Notes under the pieces: generated by a model
The model's database searches: none
Told to the model about the DNA's origin: nothing
Seen by the model: only the letters and a program-made list of their open reading frames with translations
In this document: piece after piece, positions 32,051 through 41,375 of the stretch
How positions within the stretch are numbered: the first letter of the stretch is position 1
Layout: every line of letters starts with the position of its first letter
Assembly: GCF_004328705.1 (NCBI RefSeq)
Contig: NZ_CP035319.1
Span: 1,674,001-1,738,000 of the forward strand
Direction of reading: 5' to 3'
DNA: 64,000 nt
Origin: Rhodococcus sp. ABRD24
GTDB lineage: Bacteria; Actinomycetota; Actinomycetes; Mycobacteriales; Mycobacteriaceae
Made by a program: the position numbers and the translations under genes

Positions 32051-32760
32051 CGAGCACCGCCGTCGGCGTCCCGCTCGCCCTCGGTCTTCACGTCCGGCTC
32101 GCCCCTGCCGAACAATCGGCCGACGAACCCGGCGACGGCGTCGTCGGCCTGCATGCCCTGGCTGCGGGCCCCCCGCACGGCCTCGGTGGAAATCGACCCC
32201 GTCGATTCGCGGATGATCCGCGGCAGGTCGACGCCCTCGATGACGCTGTTCGACAGATCGACCAGATCGACCCGTTCGATCACCGCGTCCACATCCACCT
32301 TCGCCGCAATGGCGTCCACGTCCACCCTGTCGATGATTTGTTCGATATCGACCCGTGCGGCGATGTCGTTGACGTCCACCCGGTCCAGAATGGGCGCGAT
32401 GTCCACCCGGGCCGCGATCGCGTCGACGTCCACTCGGTCGACGATCCGCTCGATGTCGATCCCCTCGGCGATCGTGTCCAGGTCGACGTGGTCCCGGACC
32501 ACCGCGGTGATGTCCACCTCCGTCAAGGCGGCCGCCACCACCCGGCGCAGCACCGCATGCAGCAAGCGATCGGTCAACGCGTCCGCCGCGCGCAAGGTCT
32601 CGGCGCCACGCGACTCGAGCGCCGCCAGCCCCGCATCCACCCCGGGCACGCGGCGCGCAAGGTCCAGTGTCGTACCCGCCGCGAATCGCAGCGCGTCGCC
32701 GACGAATGCGACGGACCCGGCCGCGAGGCGGACCGGGTCGGGAGTTCGGTTGCCGTCCAT
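32047..32760 (-). CDS. Protein with tandem nine-residue VD repeats, partner of RDD protein
   Basis: No known function is recognised. This 237-residue protein has about nine tandem nonapeptides of the form VD(I/V)xxIxxR between about residues 90 and 185: for example [27 protein letters not shown] and VDIEQIIDR, with two alternating types. The N-terminal part is amphipathic and helical, and the C-terminus is polar. There is no signal peptide or clear transmembrane helix. ATG 32760 was picked because upstream codons look non-coding, but its ribosome site is weak. The gene overlaps the RDD gene by four bases. The repeats suggest a solenoid or long amphipathic surface that could lie on the membrane. 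Confidence 0.7.
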   Translation of the reverse strand: MDGNRTPDPVRLAAGSVAFVGDALRFAAGTTLDLARRVPGVDAGLAALESRGAETLRAADALTDRLLHAVLRRVVAAALTEVDITAVVRDHVDLDTIAEGIDIERIVDRVDVDAIAARVDIAPILDRVDVNDIAARVDIEQIIDRVDVDAIAAKVDVDAVIERVDLVDLSNSVIEGVDLPRIIRESTGSISTEAVRGARSQGMQADDAVAGFVGRLFGRGEPDVKTEGERDADGGAR

Positions 32761-33035
32761 ACCGACATCCAAGACCGAACCGGCGGGAAATGCACGTTCG
32801 GTTGCTCGCTGGAACTCGAAGGCGCTCGGGCGCCCACCCCGGAGAGAGCTTCCGCCCCCGAGGCTCGGCCATGTGCGGCCAACCGTCGTCCACGAATCCG
32901 CACACACCGCGACATCCGCTCCCGAATCGGACGCGCGCTCTCGATCCCGCCTCCACTCCATCTCGGTGCGGATATGCTGGCGTGAGCTTCACTCAGCCGG
33001 ACAGCAATTCAGGTCGATCCGACCGGAGGTGCGCG

Positions 33036-34037
33036 ATGAGAAGCCCTGGGACGACGGCCCGTGTCAGACGCCGGATCCTCCACTCGATCTCACTCACGGG
33101 GTTGCTGGTAGGGACGCTGCTCGGTGGGACGTTCTCCGCCCACGCGGCCCCGGCGGGCGCATACGTCGAGGGCGTCGTCCAGGTGAGCAACACGATCACC
33201 CGCATCTTCGTGTACTCGCCGTCGATGAACCGGGTGATCCCCAACGACGTGATCCACCCGGCCACCGGCGGTCCGGCACCCACGTTCTACCTGCTCACCG
33301 GCATCGGCGGCGGCGAGGACGGGATCTCGTGGTTCAACAACACCAAGGTCGCGCAGTTCTTCGCCGACAAGAATGTCAACGTGGTGCTTCCGGTGGGTGG
33401 CAAATACTCGATGTACACCGACTGGGTCGCCGACGATCCGGTGCTGGGCCGCAACAAGTGGCAGACATACCTCACCCGCGAGCTGCCCGCGGTGGTGGAC
33501 CGCCAGTTCGGCACCACCGGCGTCAACGCGATCGGAGGGGTGTCGATGGGTGCCGGCCCGGTCCTGGACCTCGCGATCCAGGCGCCCGACGTCTACCGCG
33601 GCGTCGGCTCGTACAGCGGCTGCGCGCAGACCAGCGATCCCAACGGTCAGGCGATGGTGCGATCGATGGTGGAGCTGCGCGGCGGCGGCAACGCGGCCAA
33701 CATGTGGGGGCCGATCGGTGGCCCGCTGTGGATCCAGCACGATCCGGTAGTGCAGGCAGAACGGTTGCGCGGCAAGGCATTGTTCCTGTCCGCAGCGTCC
33801 GGATTACCCGGCCCCATCGACGATCACAACCCGCTGCTGACCATCCCGCAAGCGATCGGCGGCGGCACCGTGGAGGCGATCACGAAGGGGTGCACGGCGG
33901 TGATGGATGCGCGCCTGCGCTCGCTCGGCATTCCCGCCACCGTCGTCTACCGCAGCGAGGGCAGTCACTCGTGGGGACTGTTCGAGGCCGAGATGCAGGA
34001 TTCGTGGGCGGTACTCGGACCCGCGATCGGGGCATGA
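33036..34037 (+). CDS. Secreted antigen-85-type mycolyltransferase/esterase
   Basis: This exported alpha/beta-hydrolase of 333 residues has a signal peptide, residues 1-38, ending [17 protein letters not shown] (about 118-130) matches the antigen 85 oxyanion and substrate region. The nucleophile Ser170 lies in GGVSMGAGP, and the catalytic His311 in GSHSWGLF. Related enzymes move mycolic acids between trehalose mycolates and arabinogalactan outside the membrane. ATG 33036 has GGAGGT seven bases upstream. The 275 bases before it, up to the divergent repeat-protein gene, hold no other gene. It overlaps the HAD gene by four bases. Enzyme activity on mycolates is inferred, since rhodococci carry several such paralogues. 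Confidence 0.87.
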   Translation: MRSPGTTARVRRRILHSISLTGLLVGTLLGGTFSAHAAPAGAYVEGVVQVSNTITRIFVYSPSMNRVIPNDVIHPATGGPAPTFYLLTGIGGGEDGISWFNNTKVAQFFADKNVNVVLPVGGKYSMYTDWVADDPVLGRNKWQTYLTRELPAVVDRQFGTTGVNAIGGVSMGAGPVLDLAIQAPDVYRGVGSYSGCAQTSDPNGQAMVRSMVELRGGGNAANMWGPIGGPLWIQHDPVVQAERLRGKALFLSAASGLPGPIDDHNPLLTIPQAIGGGTVEAITKGCTAVMDARLRSLGIPATVVYRSEGSHSWGLFEAEMQDSWAVLGPAIGA

Positions 34038-34849
34038 CGGATACTGGAGACGTGAGTACTGACGAGCAGAACCCCGGCTGGACATACCTGATGGACATGG
34101 ACGGGGTACTGGTCCACGAGGAACACATCATTCCCGGCGCGGACGCCTTTCTGACCGAACTGCAGGAGGCCGAAACCCCGTTCATCGTCCTCACCAACAA
34201 CTCGATCCGCACCCCACGGGATCTGCGGGCGCGACTGCTGCGCAGTGGACTCGACATCCCCGAGAAGTCCATCTGGACTTCGGCGCTGGCCACCGCGACG
34301 TTCCTGAAGAACCAGCGCCCCGGCGGAAGTGCCTATGTGGTAGGCGAATCCGGCCTCACTACCGCGTTGCACGAGATCGGCTACGTCCTCACCGACAATG
34401 ATCCCGACTACGTGGTACTCGGCGAAACCCGCACGTACTCGTTCGAGGCGATCACCACCGCGATCCGACTGGTCGAACGCGGCGCTCGGTTCATCGCCAC
34501 CAACCCCGACGCCACCGGTCCGTCCCGAGACGGCTCGCTGCCGGCCACCGGTTCGGTCGCAGCCCTGATCACCCGCGCGACCGGGCGCGAGCCGTACTAC
34601 GTCGGCAAGCCGAACCCGCTGATGATGCGGTCGGCGCTGCGCGCCATCGGAGCGCATTCGGAGAACACTCTGATGATCGGCGATCGGATGGACACCGATG
34701 TCGTCTCCGGGCTCGAAGCCGGGCTGCAAACCATCCTGGTGCTCACCGGCATCTCCACCCGTGAGTCGATGGAGACGTTCCCGTACCGCCCGACACTCGT
34801 ACTCGAGTCGGTGGCCGATTTGGTCGGACGCACCTCGAATCCGTTCTGA
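34034..34849 (+). CDS. HAD-superfamily phosphatase, NagD-like
   Basis: This 271-residue protein is a type IIA HAD phosphatase. The nucleophile motif is [12 protein letters not shown] near residue 20, motif II is [10 protein letters not shown], the cap domain fills about 90-190, and motifs III/IV are KPNPLMM and IGDRMDTDV. It would hydrolyse small phosphate esters such as nucleotides or sugar phosphates in the cytoplasm. ATG 34034 overlaps the mycolyltransferase stop; GTG 34052 is a possible later start with GGAG close upstream. Why it is coupled to an exported esterase is unclear. Confidence 0.85.
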   Translation: MTDTGDVSTDEQNPGWTYLMDMDGVLVHEEHIIPGADAFLTELQEAETPFIVLTNNSIRTPRDLRARLLRSGLDIPEKSIWTSALATATFLKNQRPGGSAYVVGESGLTTALHEIGYVLTDNDPDYVVLGETRTYSFEAITTAIRLVERGARFIATNPDATGPSRDGSLPATGSVAALITRATGREPYYVGKPNPLMMRSALRAIGAHSENTLMIGDRMDTDVVSGLEAGLQTILVLTGISTRESMETFPYRPTLVLESVADLVGRTSNPF

Positions 34850-34861
34850 GACGCGATTGTT

Positions 34862-36004
34862 TCACGTGATCGACGCGTACGCCGCCTCGATCAGCCGGTA
34901 GGCCCGGCGGTCACCTGCAAAGTAGTCGCGCTTGAGGTTCGGTACGAACGCAAGCGCCAGGCGGTGTTCCGGGTCTCCGAGGCCGACGACGCCACCAGCG
35001 CCGGGATGCCCGAACGCAGCGGCACGAGCCGCCTCGGGAAGCTCGAAACTCTGTGCCGGACGCATGAACCCGAGCCCGTACGCGCTGTCGGTGAGCAGCA
35101 CTCGGTCCGGTCCACGGACCCGCTCCCGGATCGCCTCACGCAATGTATCGGGGCGCAGGCTCACGCCGAACATCAGGTCGCGATAGAAGCGCGCGAGCGC
35201 CCGGGCCGTCGTCACCATGCCCGCAGCCGGCCAGCCCCCGCGGAGCAGTACCGGATCGTTGTACGACGCAGCAGGATTCGAGGTGGCACGGAAGATCAAC
35301 GACCCAGGCTCGGCGTAGGCTGCGTCAACCCGCGTCTGGGTCGCCACATCCGTGAGCGGCGACTTCGGCTCGCCCCGGCGCGGCACGCTGATGCGCGCGG
35401 CCCGGGCGATGACGCCCGGCGGCGCGCCGATCCACAGGTCGGAGCCGAACTCCTTTCGCACGAAGTCGCCGACCGTGAGTCCGGTGTGCCGTCGCACCAG
35501 TTCTGCAATCAACCATCCGAAGGTGAGCGCGTGGTACCCGTGGTCGGTGCCCGGCTCCCACTCCGGGGTCTGCGCCGCGAGTCGGTCCGCCATCGCGACC
35601 GGATCGGCGGCCTGCGCGACCGATACCGGTGTGGCGAACGCCGGCAGCCCGGCCTGGTGGCTGAGAAGGTGTTCGACCGTGACGTCACCCTTGCCGTTGT
35701 CCGCGAATTCCGGCCACCACTGGGCGACGGGCGCATCGAGGGTGACGTAGCCGCGTTCGGCGAGCAACAGTGCCGACGCCGCCGTCACCGCCTTGGTACA
35801 CGAGAACACCACGCAAGAGGTGTCCCAGGCCCATGGCCGTCCCGAGCTCCGATCGGCAACACCACCCCACAGGTCCACCACCGGCAGTCCGTCGGCGAAT
35901 ATCGCCACCGCTGCGCCCAGATTCTGCCCGTCGGCGAAGCTCTCCTCGAACACCTCGCGAACACCTTCGAACGACGAATCACATTGACCCTGTACAGATG
36001 TCAT
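34862..36004 (-). CDS. Beta-lactamase-family serine hydrolase (esterase type)
   Basis: This 380-residue protein has the class C beta-lactamase / family VIII esterase fold. The catalytic Ser68-x-x-Lys71 lies in VVFSCTKAV, a Tyr follows in DHGYHALTFGW, and HPGAGG near the C-terminus stands in for the third motif. There is no signal peptide, so it is cytoplasmic, as are the mycobacterial Lip proteins of this group that cleave short-chain esters. It is thus more likely an esterase than an antibiotic-resistance enzyme. It is transcribed toward the HAD gene and ends 12 bases from it. Confidence 0.85.
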   Translation of the reverse strand: MTSVQGQCDSSFEGVREVFEESFADGQNLGAAVAIFADGLPVVDLWGGVADRSSGRPWAWDTSCVVFSCTKAVTAASALLLAERGYVTLDAPVAQWWPEFADNGKGDVTVEHLLSHQAGLPAFATPVSVAQAADPVAMADRLAAQTPEWEPGTDHGYHALTFGWLIAELVRRHTGLTVGDFVRKEFGSDLWIGAPPGVIARAARISVPRRGEPKSPLTDVATQTRVDAAYAEPGSLIFRATSNPAASYNDPVLLRGGWPAAGMVTTARALARFYRDLMFGVSLRPDTLREAIRERVRGPDRVLLTDSAYGLGFMRPAQSFELPEAARAAAFGHPGAGGVVGLGDPEHRLALAFVPNLKRDYFAGDRRAYRLIEAAYASIT

Positions 36005-36098
36005 GAAAACCCCGAATCGGGCTTGCCCCCGCAACGGCCCCGCACTCAGGCTAGAACGAACGCCCGCAGGTGGAGCCGTGATCGGCGGAAACTCCGGT

Positions 36099-37454
36099 TC
36101 AGCGCATCTGCAGCAGCGTCGGCACACCCGCCACGACCAGGACCACCGACTCGGACTCGGCTGCAACGGCGGAGTTGACCCGGCCCAGCAGGTCCCGGAA
36201 TCGGCGACCCGCCGGAGTGGGCGGCACCACGCCACTGCCCACCTCGTTACTGACGGCAACGACCGGCACCGACACCGCACGGACCGCGCCGAGGAGGTCT
36301 GCGATATCGGCGCCGACGGCGCTCCAGTCCCCGCCGTTCCACACGCCGTGGTGGTCGAGTCGCCCGGTGAGCCAGGTGCCGAGACAGTCCAGCAACACCG
36401 GTTCCTGGGCGCCGCGGAGCACCGCAGCAGCATCGGTGGTCTCGACGGTGGTCCAGCCGTCCGGGCGTCGGGCCCGGTGAAGCGCGATCCGCTCGGCCCA
36501 CTCGCGGTCGCCTTCGCGCACCCCGCCCGTCGCCAGGTAGGTCACCCGCGGGTGCGCCGCCAGCAGCGCCTCCGCGTACGTGGACTTGCCGGCCCGGGCG
36601 CCGCCCAGGACGAGGGTGCGACGAATGCCCGGCGACGCGGTCGTCGTGCGCGCGCCCACTGTCACCGTCGCGCCGTCCGCCACCACCCGAGCACCCCACG
36701 GTGCAAGCCGCGCCGCCAGTTCCGTTGTCGGCGGATTGTAGTGACTCAGGTGCACGGCGACCACATCGGTGGCGGCGGTGATTGCGCCGGACTCGCGCAA
36801 CGCGGCGAGGGTGCGAGGGAAGGTGGTCAGGTCATGGTGTCCGGCACCGAGGTCTGTGCGGGTGCCGAACGTCTCCTCGAGGAACAGCGCGCCGTATGCC
36901 GCGTTCCGGACAGCGTCGAGCGTCGACGCCGGCAGCGGACCGGTGTCGGTGGCCCACAGCATCCGGTCGCCACCGGGTGAGGTGATGTCGTAGAGCACGC
37001 TGTCACCGTCTCGAACCGCGGTATGCGCCGCTTCGAGTACCCGAATCGTGTAGCCGCCCAGTGCAATCCGATCGCCAGCGCCAACCGGGACGAAGTTCAC
37101 CGGATCGTCGGGACCCACCCAGTCCCGGCACAGGTCCAGGGCCTCGGCGGGACCGATCACGTCGAGGGGTTCGTCGCGGCGGACCCACGCGCGGAACAGC
37201 AGCGCTGCCGGCCCCACGTGGTCGGGGTGTGCATGCGTGAACAGGATGTGGCGGACGCGGGCCAGCGAGCGTCCGGCATGGACGGCAGCACGCGGGACCT
37301 CGGGTCCGCAGTCGAGCAGAATCGTGTCGTCGACGAGTGCCGCCGTCTGGCCTCGGATCTCGCCTCGAACCGCAGCCGTGCGGCACGATGCGCAGGTGCA
37401 GAAGGGGTTGGGCCACCCGTCGGCGCTGCCGGTGCCCAGCAGTACGACCTCGAT
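36099..37454 (-). CDS. Fusion of metallo-beta-lactamase-fold hydrolase and CobU (adenosylcobinamide kinase/guanylyltransferase)
   Basis: Residues 1 to about 260 form a PhnP-like metallo-hydrolase: LLGTGSADGWPNPFCTCASC at the start, HAHPDH at 74-79 as metal site, WATDTG, and HLSHYN. Residues 275-451 are CobU, which phosphorylates adenosylcobinamide and adds GMP during B12 assembly: P-loop GGARAGKS at 284-291, ATGGVREGDREWAERIA, and VSNEVGSGVVP. The metal motif lies before the first ATG, GTG or TTG in frame (GTG 37217), and a stop lies just upstream. The only fitting start is an ATC at 37454 with GGGAGGG seven bases before it. The fusion joins a possible phosphodiesterase to cobalamin synthesis. 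The start codon claim is an inference. Confidence 0.85.
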   Translation of the reverse strand: MEVVLLGTGSADGWPNPFCTCASCRTAAVRGEIRGQTAALVDDTILLDCGPEVPRAAVHAGRSLARVRHILFTHAHPDHVGPAALLFRAWVRRDEPLDVIGPAEALDLCRDWVGPDDPVNFVPVGAGDRIALGGYTIRVLEAAHTAVRDGDSVLYDITSPGGDRMLWATDTGPLPASTLDAVRNAAYGALFLEETFGTRTDLGAGHHDLTTFPRTLAALRESGAITAATDVVAVHLSHYNPPTTELAARLAPWGARVVADGATVTVGARTTTASPGIRRTLVLGGARAGKSTYAEALLAAHPRVTYLATGGVREGDREWAERIALHRARRPDGWTTVETTDAAAVLRGAQEPVLLDCLGTWLTGRLDHHGVWNGGDWSAVGADIADLLGAVRAVSVPVVAVSNEVGSGVVPPTPAGRRFRDLLGRVNSAVAAESESVVLVVAGVPTLLQMR

Positions 37455-37461
37455 GGCTCAA

Positions 37462-37468
37462 CCCTCCC
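37462..37468 (-). promoter_or_regulatory. Strong ribosome binding site before a non-standard ATC start
   Basis: On the minus strand GGGAGGG lies exactly seven bases before the ATC at 37454-37452. An in-frame TGA lies one codon before that ATC. The site is as good as any in the window and fixes the start of the metallo-hydrolase/CobU fusion upstream of its metal motif. Confidence 0.6.
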
Positions 37469-37523
37469 GTTCGCGCTCTGGACACACGCTCTGGACACTA
37501 AGGACTCCGGACACAAGGAAGTG

Positions 37524-38747
37524 TCAGCGCAGCGCCTGCGTCAAGTCCTCCAGCAGGTCCTCGGGATCCTCGAGGCCCACCGACAGGCGCACGACGCCGT
37601 CGGACAGGCCGATCGCGGCGCGTCCCTCCGGACCCATGGCGCGATGCGTGGTGGTGGCCGGGTGGGTGATGAGCGACTTCGAATCGCCGAGATTGTTGGA
37701 GATGTCGACGATCTGCAACTTGTTCAGCAACTCGAAGGCGCGCTTCTTGCCTTCACCTTCCGCCGAATCGAGCTCGAACGTGATGACGGTGCCGCCGCCG
37801 CTCATCTGCGATGTCGCCAGCTCGTGCTGCGGATGCGAGTCGAGGAACGGGTACTTGACCCAACGGGTCGCCGCCTCGGCCTCGAGGAACTTCGCGATCC
37901 GCAGTGCGCTGTCGACCGAATGGCGCACGCGCAGCGGCATCGTCTCGAGCCCCTTGAGCAGGGTGTGCGCGTTGAATGGGCTCAGGGCCGGTCCGGTGTG
38001 CCTAATCAACTGCTGCACCGGGCCGTCGATGTAGTCCTTCGGGCCCAGGATCGCGCCACCGAGGACGCGACCCTGACCATCGATGTGCTTGGTTCCCGAA
38101 TACACGATCACATCGGCGCCCAGATCCAGGCTGCGTTGCAGCAGAGGGGTGGCAAAGACGTTGTCGAGCACTACCTTCGCGCCCGCGGCGTGCGCCATCT
38201 CCGACACCTTGCGGACATCGACGAGGGTCTGCATCGGGTTCGACGGTGTCTCGAAGAACACGGCCGCGGTCGGCACCGACAGCGCCTGCTCCCACTGATC
38301 CAAGTCCTCGCCGTCGACGAACACGGTCTCCACGCCCCAGCGGGGCAGGATCTCGTTGCACACCACGAAGCACGATCCGAACAGGCTGCGCGCGGCAACC
38401 AGGCGATCACCCTTGGCGAGCAGCGCGGCGAGCGCCGTGAACACCGCGGACATGCCGGATGCCGTGGCGTAACAGCCCTCGGCACCGTCGAGCAGCCGCA
38501 GCCGTTCCTCGAACATCTTCACGGTCGGGTTGCCGTAGCGGGAGTAGACGAAGTGATCGACCTCGCCGGTGAACGCCTGCTCGGCAGCCTCGGCAGACTC
38601 GTAGACGAACCCGGAGTTGAGGTAGATCGCCTCGGACGTCTCCTCGAAGCCCGACCGCATCGTGCCGCCGCGTACGCCGAGCGTTGCCGGGCGCACCCAG
38701 TCGGGCAGTGTCTTGCGGAAGGAGCCACCCTGCGGGATTGCGCTCAC
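37524..38747 (-). CDS. metZ: O-succinylhomoserine sulfhydrylase
   Basis: MetZ uses PLP to join sulfide to O-succinyl- or O-acetylhomoserine, giving homocysteine for methionine. The 407-residue protein matches M. tuberculosis MetZ along its whole length. The PLP Lys lies in VYSGTKHIDGQGRVLGG, with YSRYGNPT, ASGMSAVF and SLITHPATTTHR also conserved. GTG 38747 overlaps the rhodanese stop (GTGA); a GTG four codons earlier is possible. The rhodanese-metZ pair is conserved with mycobacteria and suggests that the rhodanese helps supply reduced sulfur. Confidence 0.94.
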   Translation of the reverse strand: MSAIPQGGSFRKTLPDWVRPATLGVRGGTMRSGFEETSEAIYLNSGFVYESAEAAEQAFTGEVDHFVYSRYGNPTVKMFEERLRLLDGAEGCYATASGMSAVFTALAALLAKGDRLVAARSLFGSCFVVCNEILPRWGVETVFVDGEDLDQWEQALSVPTAAVFFETPSNPMQTLVDVRKVSEMAHAAGAKVVLDNVFATPLLQRSLDLGADVIVYSGTKHIDGQGRVLGGAILGPKDYIDGPVQQLIRHTGPALSPFNAHTLLKGLETMPLRVRHSVDSALRIAKFLEAEAATRWVKYPFLDSHPQHELATSQMSGGGTVITFELDSAEGEGKKRAFELLNKLQIVDISNNLGDSKSLITHPATTTHRAMGPEGRAAIGLSDGVVRLSVGLEDPEDLLEDLTQALR

Positions 38748-39166
38748 GACTGCCGCCACGGCAGGCCCACTGCACGCCAGCCGCTGGTTCCGCGATGGTT
38801 GTCAGCCCCCAGCCCGCCCTCGAACCCGTCGAGCACGTTGTAGGCGGGTCCGATGCCGGCAGCTGTCGCAGCCTCGGCCGCACCGATCGAGCGCTGACCG
38901 GAGCGACACAGGAAAATCACCGGACGCTCCGCGCCTTCGTCGATGCCCGCCGCGAACAGCTGGTCGACGAAGGACTCGTTGCGCGCACCCGTGGGATAGC
39001 TCACCCATTCGATGAGCACGGTCCGGCGGCCGATCGACGACGTGTCGGGAACTCCGACATACCGCCATTCCGCGTCGGTCCGCACATCCACGAGCACGGC
39101 TTCCGGATGCTCGCGCAGCAGCTCCCAGGCTTGCTGCGGCGTTATGTCACCTGCGTAGCTCACCAT
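38744..39166 (-). CDS. Rhodanese-like sulfurtransferase
   Basis: This single rhodanese domain of 140 residues has VLVDVRTDAEW in the N-terminal half and the active-site loop CRSGQRS with the catalytic Cys near residue 86. Such proteins carry sulfane sulfur as a persulfide. The four-base overlap with metZ and the same order in mycobacteria tie it to methionine or homocysteine synthesis. It is the first gene of the pair; the 65 bases upstream hold nothing notable. Confidence 0.9.
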   Translation of the reverse strand: MVSYAGDITPQQAWELLREHPEAVLVDVRTDAEWRYVGVPDTSSIGRRTVLIEWVSYPTGARNESFVDQLFAAGIDEGAERPVIFLCRSGQRSIGAAEAATAAGIGPAYNVLDGFEGGLGADNHRGTSGWRAVGLPWRQS

Positions 39167-39231
39167 TGCAGCTTTTCACAGTGTCATGCCCGCCGCTTCC
39201 GTGGATGGTCGAAAATCGGGAGAAGTTGGCG

Positions 39232-39654
39232 TCAGTTGCAGACGAGCCAACGGTCGTCGCCGCGGGTGAAGTTCCAAGTGGAGGTGACGTCTCCCTTACC
39301 GTCCTTCGCACCGACCTTCACGACGGCCGTGGCGCGATCGCCCGTGACCTGGGCCGACTCGACCGCGGAGACGGTGATCTCGCCGTCACGGCCGGCGAAC
39401 GGCGAGCGGTCCTCGGCGAACTCCTGGCACACCATCCGGTCCATCGCGATCGCGTCACCATTGTTGTGCGCACGGGCGAAGTCGCCGACTGTGGCGTTGA
39501 GCCGGTCGGACTCGGTGAGGTTCTCCTCGGCCGGCGACAGGAACGCTGCGAGCACGATGGCGATCATCACCAGCGCGACGATCGAAACCGCCAAGATGAA
39601 GGGCTTTGCGGTCGTACGGCGGGGGTCTTCGACTGGCTCCTGCGTGTCGGTCAT
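39232..39654 (-). CDS. Membrane-anchored protein with small extracytoplasmic domain
   Basis: This 140-residue protein has a short acidic cytoplasmic start, one transmembrane helix (about residues 17-40, FILAVSIVALVMIAIVLAAF) and an outer domain of about 95 residues. The outer part (LNATVGDFARAHNNGD ... VKVGAKDGKGDVTSTWNF ... DDRWLVC) resembles the NTF2/DUF4878-like domains common in actinobacterial lipoproteins and Mce-associated proteins. Two cysteines could pair. ATG 39654 was chosen over a start 20 codons earlier, which would add a non-coding-like stretch. Function is unknown. Confidence 0.75.
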   Translation of the reverse strand: MTDTQEPVEDPRRTTAKPFILAVSIVALVMIAIVLAAFLSPAEENLTESDRLNATVGDFARAHNNGDAIAMDRMVCQEFAEDRSPFAGRDGEITVSAVESAQVTGDRATAVVKVGAKDGKGDVTSTWNFTRGDDRWLVCN

Positions 39655-39968
39655 GCGTGGATCCTCGCTTCCGACGTCCGGCAATTCAACCTGGCCGCAG
39701 AGGGCACAAACCAAACTTGTGGCCCCTCAACTGTGAACTGCCTACCGGCAGACGGTTCGACCCGGGAAAATCAGGAGCCGTTGTCCTCCGCTCGGCGCCG
39801 CCCATTCGGAGGGTTCTAGCATGAAATCGAGGGGACGGCATACAACGTCCCCACGGCAGCCAGGCAGCACCGAGTGTTAGGCAGGACTTAGCTCTAAGCT
39901 GAGAACTCACGCACACCTGGCGTACAGCACAAGCACGTCCGTCCAATCGAAAAGGTAGTTCGCCTCAG
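39655..39968. other. Divergent intergenic region before fprA
   Basis: These 314 bases separate the membrane-anchored protein gene from fprA. They are AT-richer than average around 39700-39910 and should hold both promoters. A short inverted match around TTAGCTCTAAGCTGAG (39888-39903) is visible but too weak to name. No open frame with coding features was seen. Confidence 0.5.
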
Positions 39969-41348
39969 ATGACTGACCAGACTCGTCCACTGCGCGTGGC
40001 CATCGTCGGTGCCGGCCCGGCCGGAATCTATGCCGCCGATGCGCTCATGAAGTCCGACACCGAGGTGAGCATCGATCTGTTCGAGCGGATGCCGGCCCCG
40101 TTCGGACTCATCCGCTACGGCGTGGCACCGGACCACCCGCGCATCAAGGGCATCATCACTGCCCTGCACAAGGTGCTCGACAAGGACGCGGTCCGCCTCC
40201 TCGGCAACATCGACTACGGCACCGACATCACGCTCGACGACCTCCGCCGGTTCTACGACGCGGTGATCTTCTCGACCGGCGCCAACGCCGACCGCGCGCT
40301 GAACATCCCGGGCATCGACCTGGACGGCAGTTACGGCGCCGCCGACTTCGTCTCCTGGTACGACGGCCACCCGGACGTCCCGCGTACGTGGCCGCTCGAG
40401 GCCGAGAAGGTCGCGGTGCTCGGCGTCGGAAACGTCGCACTCGACATCGCCCGCGTCCTGGCGAAGACCGGCGACGAGTTGCTGCCCACGGAGATCCCGG
40501 CGAACGTGTACGAGGGCCTCAAGAACAACAAGGCCGTCGAGGTCCACGTGTTCGGCCGTCGTGGCCCGGCGCAGGCCAAGTTCACTCCGCTCGAGCTGCG
40601 CGAGCTCGACCACTCGCCCAACATCGAGGTGATCGTCGACCCCGAGGACATCGACTACGACGAGGGCTCCGAGGCTGCGCGCCGTGGCTCCAAGCAGGTC
40701 GACATGGTTGCGAACACGCTGCAGGACTGGGCCATCCGCGACCAGGGCAACCGCCCGCACAAGCTGTACCTGCACTTCTTCGAGTCCCCGCACGAGGTTC
40801 TCGGGGAGAACGGCAAGGTCGTGGGGTTGCGGACCGAACGAACCGAGCTCGACGGCACCGGCAACGTCCGAGGCACCGGCAAGTTCAACGATTGGGACGT
40901 CCAGGCCGTGTACCGCGCCGTCGGCTACCTGTCACAGAACATTGCGCAGCTGCCGTTCGACGAGCAGGCCGGGACCGTCCCCAACGAGGCCGGACGCGTC
41001 CTCTCCGAGGACACTGCGAGCGGCACATCGCGCTTCATCCCGGCCACCTACGTCACGGGCTGGATCAAGCGTGGCCCCGTCGGTCTCATCGGCCACACCA
41101 AGGGCGACGCCAACGAGACCATTGCGTGCCTGCTCGAGGACGCCCCGGGATTCGCCGATCCGGCGGAGCCCGCCCTGGATGCGATCATCGAGTTCCTCGA
41201 GAACAAGGGCGTCCCGTTCACCACATGGCAGGGCTGGTACCGCCTCGACGCCCACGAGCGTTCCCTCGGTGAGCCCGAGGGCCGCGAGCGAATCAAGGTC
41301 GTCGAGCGTGAGGACATGTTGCGCGCCAGCGAGCCGCACCGGGCCTGA
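39969..41348 (+). CDS. fprA: NADPH-ferredoxin reductase, adrenodoxin reductase type
   Basis: FprA passes electrons from NADPH through FAD to ferredoxins, for cytochromes P450 and other iron-sulfur partners. The 459-residue protein is the mycobacterial FprA type. The FAD motif is VAIVGAGPAGIYAADAL (residues 10-26), followed by FGLIRYGVAPDHPRIK; the NADPH site is VLGVGNVALDIARVL with FGRRGPAQAKFT; and the C-terminal TYVTGWIKRGPVGLIGHTK closes the FAD pocket. No ferredoxin or P450 gene adjoins it. A strong hairpin follows the stop. Confidence 0.95.
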   Translation: MTDQTRPLRVAIVGAGPAGIYAADALMKSDTEVSIDLFERMPAPFGLIRYGVAPDHPRIKGIITALHKVLDKDAVRLLGNIDYGTDITLDDLRRFYDAVIFSTGANADRALNIPGIDLDGSYGAADFVSWYDGHPDVPRTWPLEAEKVAVLGVGNVALDIARVLAKTGDELLPTEIPANVYEGLKNNKAVEVHVFGRRGPAQAKFTPLELRELDHSPNIEVIVDPEDIDYDEGSEAARRGSKQVDMVANTLQDWAIRDQGNRPHKLYLHFFESPHEVLGENGKVVGLRTERTELDGTGNVRGTGKFNDWDVQAVYRAVGYLSQNIAQLPFDEQAGTVPNEAGRVLSEDTASGTSRFIPATYVTGWIKRGPVGLIGHTKGDANETIACLLEDAPGFADPAEPALDAIIEFLENKGVPFTTWQGWYRLDAHERSLGEPEGRERIKVVEREDMLRASEPHRA

Positions 41349-41375
41349 CCCGGCCCACGAGCTGCGGGCCCACGA

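Noticed and set aside
32230..32500. Tandem 27-base-like DNA repeats
   Set aside because: They encode the nonapeptide VD repeats; no spacer structure, so not CRISPR.
34862..36004. Antibiotic-resistance beta-lactamase
   Set aside because: No signal peptide, and the motif pattern fits cytoplasmic family VIII esterases better.
36099..37217. Taking GTG 37217 as the start of the CobU fusion
   Set aside because: It would delete the HAHPDH metal motif and the family N-terminus while a perfect ribosome site lies upstream.
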